14,990 bases of DNA, taken from NCBI GenBank assembly GCA_011321985.1, contig DROB01000283.1, positions 1 through 14,990 on the forward strand. Reading direction: 5' to 3'. This document shows positions 7,692-14,223 of this stretch, piece after piece. The position numbers and the translations under genes were made by a program. Source of the stretch: Gammaproteobacteria bacterium. GTDB lineage: Bacteria; Pseudomonadota; Gammaproteobacteria; SZUA-229. Below the pieces are notes generated by a model. That model did not search any database, had not been told where the DNA came from, and saw only the letters and a program-made list of their open reading frames with translations. Within the stretch, counting starts at the first letter, position 1; each line of letters opens with the position of its first letter.

Positions 7692-7715
7692 CCGGGTGGA
7701 AGAAATTCCACCCGG
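7692..7715 (+). other. Perfect hairpin with GAAA tetraloop between dsrL and dsrJ
   Basis: A perfect 10-bp stem pairs 7692-7701 (CCGGGTGGAA) with 7706-7715 (TTCCACCCGG) and is closed by the loop GAAA (7702-7705), a GNRA tetraloop in RNA. It starts 17 bp after the dsrL stop and ends 61 bp before dsrJ. The bases after it (CAAATAGAAC) are not T-rich, so it is not a standard intrinsic terminator. A very stable mRNA structure at the border between the cytoplasmic and the exported components suggests processing or stability control, which is inference. Confidence 0.65.
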
Positions 7716-7776
7716 CAAATAGAACAATTATCCTTTGGATCAGGTATAAAAGCAGTCATACAAAACAGGTAATCTG

Positions 7777-8241
7777 ATGACAAGATTTTTACGACAATTT
7801 GCAGTTCCAGTTTATGCGTTGATAGGCCTGACGCTGCTGTCGCCTTCGGCTATAGCAGAAACGCCCTTCCCTACGATTCATGAGCCTTCTGATGAAAGCC
7901 TGAAATGCATCCATCCGGAAGATGAGATGCGTAGAAATCACATGAAGTACATCCTGCATGAACGTGATGAAACCATGCACGAAGGTATCCGTGAAGAACC
8001 TGAAAGCCTGGCTAACTGTATCAACTGTCATGTTGAACCTGATGAGAAAGGTGAGATAGCGGGTATAGACAGCGACAAACACTTCTGTAATGCATGTCAT
8101 CAATATGCAGCGGTACAGATCGACTGTTTCCAGTGTCATGCTGACCGCCCTCAGAAATTTATCAATCGTAATGGTCACAGCTCATCGATAACACAACAAC
8201 TTAAGAGAACACTTGCAGACAATGCAGGAGTTAACGAGTAA
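7777..8241 (+). CDS. dsrJ: DsrJ, periplasmic triheme cytochrome c of DsrMKJOP
   Basis: 154-residue triheme c-type cytochrome. An N-terminal hydrophobic export segment (about 5-27, ending SAIA before ETP) places the rest in the periplasm; the segment may be cleaved or kept as an anchor. Three CXXCH heme sites are present: CINCH at 81-85, CNACH at 104-108 and CFQCH at 117-121. Cys44 (LKCIHPED) is an extra cysteine outside the heme motifs. It sits where the A. vinosum protein has Cys46, reported as an unusual distal heme ligand (His/Cys heme). The ribosome-binding site is weak (CAGG at 7766-7769). The stop TAA shares its last base with the dsrO ATG (TAATG), so the two are translationally coupled. 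Length is normal for DsrJ. Confidence 0.95.
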   Translation: MTRFLRQFAVPVYALIGLTLLSPSAIAETPFPTIHEPSDESLKCIHPEDEMRRNHMKYILHERDETMHEGIREEPESLANCINCHVEPDEKGEIAGIDSDKHFCNACHQYAAVQIDCFQCHADRPQKFINRNGHSSSITQQLKRTLADNAGVNE

Positions 8242-9023
8242 TGACTGACTCTACAAAAAAATCAACTATCGATTCCTCACGACGCGACTTTCTATCGAAA
8301 GCGGCTGTTGCAGGTACGGTAACTATTGCACCGGGTCTCCTGCTGCACTCGACGGCCCAGGCAGCCTCTTCAGGCAACATCTCGACCCGTCCACATGATG
8401 AAGATGTCAGTAATAAAAATCGCTGGGGCCTGTTGATCGATACTGAGAAATGCGCCACCGGTTGCACTGACTGTGTCGATGCCTGCAACGAGGAAAACGG
8501 GCTGGTCAGCCATGGCCGTCCTGAGACAGATGCCCAATACATCCGCAAGGTTACACTGAAAGAAAAATCCACAGGTCATGAGTCTTCATTACCCCTGATG
8601 TGCCAACACTGCGAGACTGCACCCTGCGCTGATGTCTGCCCTACGGGCGCATCTTTTGTTCGCGCAGACGGTATCGCTCTCGTCGACAAACACATCTGTA
8701 TCGGCTGTCGCTACTGCATGATGGCATGTCCGTACAAAGCACGTTCTTTTGTACATGAAGATGTCGAAAACCAGAAACTGACAGCACCTCGTGGTAAAGG
8801 TACCGTGGAATCCTGCACCATGTGTGTCACACGTATCGATAATGGTGGCATCCCTGCCTGTGTCGAAGCGTGTACGGCAGAAAACCACAATGCGATGATA
8901 TTCGGTGATCTGAATAATCCGAACAGCGATATCTCTATAGCGCTTAAATCACGTGGTGGCAAACAGATTCGTTCTGATCTGGCACTGAATACCGGTGTGC
9001 GTTATCAGGGTTTGAATGAATAG
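8241..9023 (+). CDS. dsrO: DsrO, Tat-exported periplasmic ferredoxin-like subunit of DsrMKJOP
   Basis: 260-residue periplasmic iron-sulfur protein, electron carrier between DsrJ and the membrane subunit DsrP. It has a twin-arginine signal, SRRDFLSKA at 13-21, then a hydrophobic stretch and a likely cleavage after AQA around residue 41. Sixteen cysteines form four [4Fe-4S] sets of the DMSO-reductase beta-subunit/HybA kind: Cys71, 75, 78, 82; Cys121, 124, 129, 133; Cys153, 156, 159, 163; and Cys192, 195, 207, 211. As usual for this fold, clusters probably mix cysteines from different sets. The start overlaps the dsrJ stop by one base, with AGGAG at 8226-8230 inside dsrJ. A 78-bp gap with a palindromic element follows before dsrP. 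Confidence 0.95.
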   Translation: MTDSTKKSTIDSSRRDFLSKAAVAGTVTIAPGLLLHSTAQAASSGNISTRPHDEDVSNKNRWGLLIDTEKCATGCTDCVDACNEENGLVSHGRPETDAQYIRKVTLKEKSTGHESSLPLMCQHCETAPCADVCPTGASFVRADGIALVDKHICIGCRYCMMACPYKARSFVHEDVENQKLTAPRGKGTVESCTMCVTRIDNGGIPACVEACTAENHNAMIFGDLNNPNSDISIALKSRGGKQIRSDLALNTGVRYQGLNE

Positions 9024-9045
9024 ATCGTAGGCAATGATTTATCAC

Positions 9046-9074
9046 GTAGGCCCCGAAGGGGTGAGTCTCACGAT
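9046..9074 (+). repeat. GTAGG-headed REP-like element between dsrO and dsrP
   Basis: The element starts GTAGG, has a CCCC-GAA-GGGG hairpin (9051-9061), an adjoining palindrome GTGAG-T-CTCAC (9061-9071), and ends CACGAT. This is the same GTAG head and CGAT end as the element at 3173-3197, though the palindrome differs. A second GTAGG lies 19 bp upstream at 9027-9031. No T-run follows, so termination is unlikely. Confidence 0.45.
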
Positions 9075-9101
9075 GGTACGAATAGTAATAAGAGAACAAT
9101 A

Positions 9102-10310
9102 ATGAGTAAAATAGAATATACCTCTTTAGAAGGAAAAAGCCCCGCCTACTTTGGTTTGCTTGGTGGCCTGGCTCTTATCATGTTATTGGCTCTGGCTTCC
9201 GTATTTTATATGGAACACGAAGGCCACCATGTAACGGGCATGACGAATCAGATCGTCTGGGGCATGCCTCATGTGTTTGCTATTTTTCTCATCGTTGCAG
9301 CCTCTGGCGCATTGAACGTCGCTTCTATCGCATCCGTATTCAGAAAGAAGATATATGAGCCGATGGCACGTCTGTCAGCCCTGCTGGCCGTGGCCCTGCT
9401 AGCTGGTGGCCTGGTCGTATTATTACTTGATCTGGGTCGCCCCGATCGTCTGATCATCGCCATGACCTATTACAACTTCAAATCCATCTTTGCCTGGAAC
9501 ATCATCCTGTACACCGGTTTCTTTGGATTTGTTGGTGCTTATCTGTGGACCATGATGGATCATAACGTATATAGATTTAAACCTTATGCTGGCTTTTTTG
9601 CCTTCATATGGCGTTTGATACTTACCACGGGTACCGGCTCTATCTTTGGCTTCCTGGTCGCCCGCTCGGCTTATGATGCTGCACTGATGGCCCCGATGTT
9701 TATCATCATGTCTTTCTCTTTCGGTCTGGCTATTTTTCTGCTGGTATTGATGGCTTCTTATAGATGGACCAACATGGAGCTGGGCGATGTCGTCGTCAAC
9801 CGTCTGAGAAATCTGCTTGGTGTCTTCGTCGCATCCGTGCTCTATTTCACGACGGTTTATCACCTGACCAACTTATACGCCACCCAGCATCATGGCGTAG
9901 AAAAGTTCCTGTTACTCGAAGGTGGTGTATTCACCAATATCTTCTGGGTAGGTGAGATCCTTATCGGTGGCATCATCCCGCTGATATTGATCTACGCACC
10001 GGGTGTAAAAAACAGTCGCAATACACTGGGCCTGATCTGCACCATGATCATCATCGGTGGCATGTCAAAGATCTACACCATCCTCATCGCAGGCCAGGCT
10101 TATCCGATGGAATTGTTCCCCGGCTACGAAGTGAGCAGCTCGTTCTATGATGGTGTGGTCAACGGCTACACACCAAGCCTGCCCGAGATCCTCTTAGGTC
10201 TGGGTGGTGTCGCCATGACCTTGTTCATCGTTGCTTTTGCACTGAAGGTATTACGCTTCCTGCCGGTCTCACTGGCAGATTCAGTTGCTGACCCGCATTC
10301 CGCTAAATAG
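9102..10310 (+). CDS. dsrP: DsrP, NrfD-like integral membrane subunit of DsrMKJOP
   Basis: 402-residue polytopic membrane protein of the NrfD/PsrC/HybB family, the membrane partner of DsrO and a likely quinone-interacting subunit. About ten hydrophobic segments are visible, at roughly 16-36, 52-74, 88-110, 127-150, 168-186, 196-217, 236-256, 278-297, 307-326 and 364-387. Family motifs include SGALNVASIASVF (68-80) and the loop DLGRPDR (109-115). There are no heme-binding or cluster motifs. The ribosome-binding site AGAGAA is at 9091-9096. The gene is followed by a 20-bp spacer and then a long inverted repeat, so dsrJOP appears to form a unit ending here. The call is secure given dsrJ and dsrO directly upstream. 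Confidence 0.95.
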   Translation: MSKIEYTSLEGKSPAYFGLLGGLALIMLLALASVFYMEHEGHHVTGMTNQIVWGMPHVFAIFLIVAASGALNVASIASVFRKKIYEPMARLSALLAVALLAGGLVVLLLDLGRPDRLIIAMTYYNFKSIFAWNIILYTGFFGFVGAYLWTMMDHNVYRFKPYAGFFAFIWRLILTTGTGSIFGFLVARSAYDAALMAPMFIIMSFSFGLAIFLLVLMASYRWTNMELGDVVVNRLRNLLGVFVASVLYFTTVYHLTNLYATQHHGVEKFLLLEGGVFTNIFWVGEILIGGIIPLILIYAPGVKNSRNTLGLICTMIIIGGMSKIYTILIAGQAYPMELFPGYEVSSSFYDGVVNGYTPSLPEILLGLGGVAMTLFIVAFALKVLRFLPVSLADSVADPHSAK

Positions 10311-10330
10311 CACGACAGAAACAAAAAATC

Positions 10331-10403
10331 TTTTGCCGCGAAGGACGCAGAGGACGCAAAAAAGCTTTTAAACTTTGCGCCCTCTGCGTCCTTCGCGGCA
10401 AAA
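10331..10403. repeat. 73-nt near-perfect inverted repeat between dsrP and dsrN
   Basis: Two 30-nt arms (10331-10360 and 10374-10403) are complementary at 29 of 30 positions around a 13-nt loop that itself contains AAAGCTTTT. Each arm reads TTTTGCCGCGAAGGACGCAG onward when read into the loop. Poly-A on the left and ATTTTTGTTTT on the right let either strand form a hairpin followed by U's, so it could act as a bidirectional terminator. The core GCCGCGAAGGACGCAGAGGACGC resembles a dispersed palindromic repeat seen in gammaproteobacterial genomes (recalled, not searched). Shorter relics lie at 14174-14183 and 14743-14768. Confidence 0.75.
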
Positions 10404-10439
10404 TTTTTGTTTTCCCTGTTTCTACTGTAACCTGTGATC

Positions 10440-11849
10440 ATGCCCCGAATTTTCATATCCGCCGCTCATAAATCTTCTGGCAAAACCACGGTCAGTATCG
10501 GTCTATGTGCCGCATTAAAACGACGCGGTCTCAAGGTACAGAGTTTTAAAAAAGGCCCGGATTACATCGACCCCTACTGGTTGGCACAGGCGACCGGGCG
10601 TGACTGTTACAACCTCGATTTTTACACCATGGAACGGGAAGAGATACTCTCACTGATGCAGGACAGAGCACGGGGGGCAGGCATCACTCTGATAGAAGGC
10701 AACAAAGGTCTGTACGACGGTCTCGATCTCGATGGCAGTAACAGCAATGCCGCGCTGGCGACCCTGACACAGACACCGGTAATACTGGTACTCAATGCCA
10801 GAGGCATGACGAGGGGGATCGCACCACTCATCCTGGGGTACCAGGCATTCGACAAAAATGTGTCGATCCAGGGAGTCATCCTCAACCGGCTGGGCGGCTC
10901 GCGACATGAGAGCAAATTACGCAACGTCATCGAGCACTACACCGACGTAGAAGTAGTCGGCGCGATACATAATGATGACCGTTTCGATATCGACGAGCGC
11001 CACCTCGGCCTGGTTCCCGGTCATGAAGACCCCTTCTGTGAACAGAAAATCGATCTACTGGCCGATGCTGTCAGCGATCAGGTAGATCTTGAAGCCGTGC
11101 TTACGATAGCCGGTCAGGCTCCCTCACTGCACACAGAGAATACATCAGAAAAAATATTGGAAGCAAACCCTGAGAAAGATATAAAACTGGGGTTGATCCG
11201 CTGCTCTGCTTTTGGCTTTTATTATCCCGACGATCTGCAGGCACTACAGCATGCAGGAGCACAGATAATCGAAATTGACCCTTGCCAGCAGACAGATTTA
11301 CCCGAGATCGATGCCCTTTTCATCGGTGGTGGCTTTCCCGAAACCCACATGAAAGAGCTGGAGGCCAACAGTCACCTGCGAGAAGCCATAAAATCGGCCA
11401 TCGATGATGGCCTGCCCACCTACGCAGAGTGCGGCGGACTGATGTATCTGGCACGCTCGATCCAGTGGCACCATGGTAATCACGACGAAACCTGTAAGAT
11501 GGTCGGCTGTATCGATACCGATATAATCATGGAGAAAGTGCCGCAGGGGCGCGGTTACGTACAGTTGCAGGAGACCGAAAACAGCCCATGGCCGGGCAAG
11601 TCGACTAAGGTCATTAATGCCCATGAATTTCATTATTCACGTTTTAAAACGGTCGATAAAAATGTACAATTTGCCTTCGAGGTAAGACGAGGCACCGGTA
11701 TCAACGGTAAATCTGATGGTTATATTTACAGAAATTTACTGGCAAACTATACCCATCAACGTAATACGTGGAATAATCCGTGGGCATGGCGATTTATGAA
11801 CTTTGTCAGAAACTGTAAATCCCAGAATGCTGAAAACCGAAAAACTTAA
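10440..11849 (+). CDS. dsrN: DsrN, cobyrinate a,c-diamide synthase-like glutamine amidotransferase
   Basis: 469-residue CobB/CbiA-type ATP-dependent amidotransferase. In dsr clusters DsrN is considered to amidate siroheme to the siroheme amide found in dissimilatory sulfite reductases. The N-terminal half is a P-loop dethiobiotin-synthetase-like domain, SAAHKSSGKTT at 7-17, with KKGPDYIDPYW at 37-47 and IEGNKGLYDG at 85-94. The C-terminal half is a class I glutamine amidotransferase domain with the nucleophile Cys331 in YAECGGLMYLA and the histidine region HEFHYS at 395-400. I chose ATG at 10440; GTG at 10434 is in frame and adds two residues. Neither has a clear ribosome-binding site. It lies behind the inverted repeat, so it may have reduced read-through or its own promoter. 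dsrR follows after 26 bp. An alternative role in cobalamin synthesis cannot be excluded, but the context favours DsrN. Confidence 0.9.
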   Translation: MPRIFISAAHKSSGKTTVSIGLCAALKRRGLKVQSFKKGPDYIDPYWLAQATGRDCYNLDFYTMEREEILSLMQDRARGAGITLIEGNKGLYDGLDLDGSNSNAALATLTQTPVILVLNARGMTRGIAPLILGYQAFDKNVSIQGVILNRLGGSRHESKLRNVIEHYTDVEVVGAIHNDDRFDIDERHLGLVPGHEDPFCEQKIDLLADAVSDQVDLEAVLTIAGQAPSLHTENTSEKILEANPEKDIKLGLIRCSAFGFYYPDDLQALQHAGAQIIEIDPCQQTDLPEIDALFIGGGFPETHMKELEANSHLREAIKSAIDDGLPTYAECGGLMYLARSIQWHHGNHDETCKMVGCIDTDIIMEKVPQGRGYVQLQETENSPWPGKSTKVINAHEFHYSRFKTVDKNVQFAFEVRRGTGINGKSDGYIYRNLLANYTHQRNTWNNPWAWRFMNFVRNCKSQNAENRKT

Positions 11850-11875
11850 ATAAATTCAGGCATATACGCACTATC

Positions 11876-12187
11876 ATGATTAAAGTAACCCCGGCCGCAG
11901 CGGCACAGATCAAACTTTCAGCCGAACAGGGCAAGACAGAAGGCATGTCTCTACGCATAGCGGCATCTCGCAACGATGATAACAGCATCCATTACGGCAT
12001 GGGTTTCGACGACAGCAAAGAAGACGATATAACAGTAACAGCAGATGATATCGAACTCATCGTATCGGCTTCCAGTGCGGAGATACTGAAAGACACCACC
12101 ATCGATTTTGTCGAGCTCGAACCCGAAAAATTCCAGTTTATCTTCATGAATCCGAACGACCCTAACTATACCCCTCCCTCCGAATAG
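11876..12187 (+). CDS. dsrR: DsrR, A-type scaffold (IscA-like) protein lacking cysteines
   Basis: 103-residue protein of the HesB/IscA fold. The start MIKVTPAAAAQIKLSAEQ and the segments LRIAAS and YGMGFDD are those of A-type Fe-S carriers. It has no cysteine at all: the three iron/cluster-binding Cys of IscA are missing, and the C-terminal CGCG-type motif is replaced by FMNPNDPNYTPPSE. Loss of these cysteines is a known property of DsrR, so this is not decay. Work in A. vinosum links DsrR to post-transcriptional control of dsr expression rather than cluster assembly. It lies 26 bp after dsrN and 19 bp before the kinase gene, in a likely co-transcribed unit. No clear ribosome-binding site is seen before the ATG. 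Confidence 0.9.
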   Translation: MIKVTPAAAAQIKLSAEQGKTEGMSLRIAASRNDDNSIHYGMGFDDSKEDDITVTADDIELIVSASSAEILKDTTIDFVELEPEKFQFIFMNPNDPNYTPPSE

Positions 12188-12206
12188 ATAAATCGCCCCC
12201 ATCCCT

Positions 12207-13352
12207 ATGGCCGAAACATCCTCTTTCGAATGGAGCACACCGTCTCTCACCCTGCTCTACAGGATTAACAGCACCCTGAGTTCGGCCAATGACGAACAGC
12301 AGATCCTCCATGATTTCCTGATTTTATTAAAGCAGTATTTTTCTGCTGCAGCCGGTTCGATACAGCTGATCACTGACGATGGGCTGATGAACCTGATCGC
12401 TCATTTTGGTATAACAGAAGACCAGGCCAACAGTATTCAACATGCGCCCATCGATGGTCACCTGTTCAGTTTCGAAACCGATGTTATCGACGAGATTCAG
12501 ATCCGTCAGAATACGCTTGATCCAGAGACCTTACCCCCGATACAACTGTGCATACCCGTTCGCTTCAAGATACGCACGCTGGGCGTAATCAATCTTTTTG
12601 TCGATGACGATATAGACATCAACGAAGAGCTCGCCTACCTGTTACTGTCTATCGGCGCGCACCTGGGTGAATCGATAGAACGTGAATACAGAGAACATAA
12701 GAGCCGTCAGCAGCTGGTCAAGGATGAACGTAATATCATCGCCAATGAATTGCATGATTCTCTGGCACAGACCCTGGCATCACTGCGCTTCCAGATCCGT
12801 ATACTGGACCAGACACTGCAGCCACTCGGTGATTTCATGGCCTTCAAAACCATCGAATCTATCGAAAATGCACTCGATGAGGCCTCCACCAGCCTGCGTG
12901 AACTGATCGCACATTGCCGTGTACCCATCGAACAGCAGGGGCTGGTTCCAGCCATCCAGCGTGCAGTAGAAAAATTCCGTAAGGATACCGGCATCCATAT
13001 CCTGTTACAGAGTAATGAACAGGTTTTAATACTACCGTCCAATATAGAATTAAATGCCTATCGTATCGTACAGGAAGCGCTCACCAATATTAAAAAGCAT
13101 GCAGATGCTCATATCGTTCGTGTACTGTTAAACAGTGACAGCCATAACAATATACGGATACTGATCGAAAATGATGGTACAGGTTTTGACCAGAGCAAAA
13201 TCCACAGCTCTCAGGGTGAACACCTCGGCCTGACGATCATGAAAGAACGAGCCAGACATCTGGGTGGTGTACTAAAAATCGAGAGTGAACCGGATGAAGG
13301 AACCCGGATCGAACTAAATTTTCAGTACAATCCCCATTCGGTGGGATCATAA
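12207..13352 (+). CDS. GAF-domain soluble sensor histidine kinase, NarX/DegS type (HisKA_3)
   Basis: 381-residue histidine kinase without a signal peptide or membrane segment, so the sensed signal is cytoplasmic. Residues about 12-155 look like a GAF sensor domain. The dimerisation/phosphoacceptor domain has the HisKA_3 H-box ERNIIANELHDSLAQTLASL, with phosphoacceptor His183. The HATPase_c domain has the N-box QEALTNIKKHADA (Asn294), G1 box IENDGTGFD (Asp323) and G2-like GEHLGLTIMKERA (337-349). Only two cysteines are present, Cys115 in the GAF part and Cys237 in the phosphoacceptor region. The gene starts 19 bp after dsrR, where A. vinosum carries dsrS; the protein has no sign of being DsrS. 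It probably phosphorylates the NarL-type regulator encoded next. Control of the dsr genes is inference from position. Confidence 0.9.
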   Translation: MAETSSFEWSTPSLTLLYRINSTLSSANDEQQILHDFLILLKQYFSAAAGSIQLITDDGLMNLIAHFGITEDQANSIQHAPIDGHLFSFETDVIDEIQIRQNTLDPETLPPIQLCIPVRFKIRTLGVINLFVDDDIDINEELAYLLLSIGAHLGESIEREYREHKSRQQLVKDERNIIANELHDSLAQTLASLRFQIRILDQTLQPLGDFMAFKTIESIENALDEASTSLRELIAHCRVPIEQQGLVPAIQRAVEKFRKDTGIHILLQSNEQVLILPSNIELNAYRIVQEALTNIKKHADAHIVRVLLNSDSHNNIRILIENDGTGFDQSKIHSSQGEHLGLTIMKERARHLGGVLKIESEPDEGTRIELNFQYNPHSVGS

Positions 13353-13454
13353 AGCAGCACCTCTGATACTGTCTGGAGCGAACAGATCACCGATTTATTA
13401 CTTTAGCCCTCGGCTTTTCCGCTTATCTATTTGGGCAAGCATCAGGACAACGCC

Positions 13455-13472
13455 AATTATTCATGATAAATT
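13455..13472. promoter_or_regulatory. Imperfect palindrome upstream of the response regulator gene
   Basis: An 18-bp AT-rich imperfect palindrome, AATTATTCATGATAAATT, is symmetric at 14 of 18 positions around TCATGA and ends 33 bp before the regulator ATG. The 153-bp gap between kinase and regulator could hold a promoter and operator. It does not match the NarL heptamer pattern, and no convincing -35/-10 pair was found. The role is only suggested by position. Confidence 0.2.
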
Positions 13473-13505
13473 CAGCATTTGGGCCACTTTCTCACTGAAA
13501 ATAAT

Positions 13506-14153
13506 ATGCGCGTAATAATCATAGATGACCATGCACTATTCCGGGATGGCCTCAAAAGCCTGCTCGAACAACGTAGTATCGATGTTGCAGGTGTTGCTGC
13601 CGATGGCAAAGAAGGTATCGCACTTGCTAAAACGATTCAGCCCGATGTTATCCTGCTGGATCTGCGTATGCCAAACATGGGAGGACTCGACACCCTGCCA
13701 GTATTGCGTGAGACCTTGCCCGCCATACCCGTGGTCATGCTGACGACCAGCAATGACGAGAGTGACCTGATCAAAGCCCTGCGTAGCGGTGCCCAGGGAT
13801 ACCTGCTTAAAGACATGGAACCCGAAGAACTGGTCGGTGCTCTGCGTGATATCGAAAATGGCAAGAATGTCGTCGCCTCTGACCTGACCGATGCACTGGC
13901 CAGGATGGTTCAGGGCGAAACCACCATCGACGATGATGAAGGCCCTTTCTCGGATCTCACACCCCGTGAGACCGAGATCCTTTGTCTGCTGGCCGAAGGC
14001 CAGAGCAACAAACTGATCGCAAGAAATCTGGGTATCTCTGATGGCACGGTAAAACTCCATGTCAAAGCCATCCTCAGGAAACTGGATATCCATTCACGTG
14101 TCGAAGCCGCGGTGATGGCCGTCGAACATGGTTTACGCCAGAAAAATAAATAA
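13506..14153 (+). CDS. NarL/FixJ-family response regulator with LuxR-type HTH
   Basis: 215-residue two-domain response regulator. The receiver domain (1-118) has the acidic pair Asp7-Asp8, phosphoacceptor Asp52 (ILLDLRMP), Thr80/Thr81 (VVMLTTSN) and Lys102 (YLLKDM). A linker of about 30 residues leads to a LuxR-type DNA-binding domain from about 151 (LTPRETEILCLLAEGQSN) with the recognition region GTVKLHVKAILRKL at 180-193. I chose ATG at 13506 because MRVIIIDDHALFRDGL is the usual start of NarL-type regulators; a TTG nine codons upstream is open but unlikely. No strong ribosome-binding site precedes the ATG. The cognate kinase gene ends 153 bp upstream, a larger gap than usual for such pairs. 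The target genes are unknown; the dsr genes are the obvious candidates by location. Confidence 0.93.
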   Translation: MRVIIIDDHALFRDGLKSLLEQRSIDVAGVAADGKEGIALAKTIQPDVILLDLRMPNMGGLDTLPVLRETLPAIPVVMLTTSNDESDLIKALRSGAQGYLLKDMEPEELVGALRDIENGKNVVASDLTDALARMVQGETTIDDDEGPFSDLTPRETEILCLLAEGQSNKLIARNLGISDGTVKLHVKAILRKLDIHSRVEAAVMAVEHGLRQKNK

Positions 14154-14223
14154 AAAATCAGATTAAGTGTATTTCGCCGCGAAGCATGAGAATGGATATC
14201 CAGGCAGGCAAACTAATTAAACA

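Noticed and set aside
9423..9863. 146-codon frame on the - strand opposite dsrP
   Set aside because: The hydrophilic translation (Gln/Lys/Asp-rich) is the expected mirror of a membrane protein gene, with no start signal.
7777..10310. dsrJOP as part of another respiratory complex (Hme, Qrc or Tmc type)
   Set aside because: The triheme cytochrome with extra Cys44 and position directly after dsrL and before dsrN match DsrJOP.
13479..13505. TTG at 13479 as start of the response regulator
   Set aside because: It would add nine residues (MGHFLTENN) before the canonical NarL-type start MRVIIIDDH; the ATG at 13506 fits the family.
13536..14093. 185-codon open frame on the - strand opposite the response regulator
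   Set aside because: It is the antisense shadow of a gene with clear receiver and LuxR-type domains; its translation shows no recognisable motif and no ribosome-binding site.
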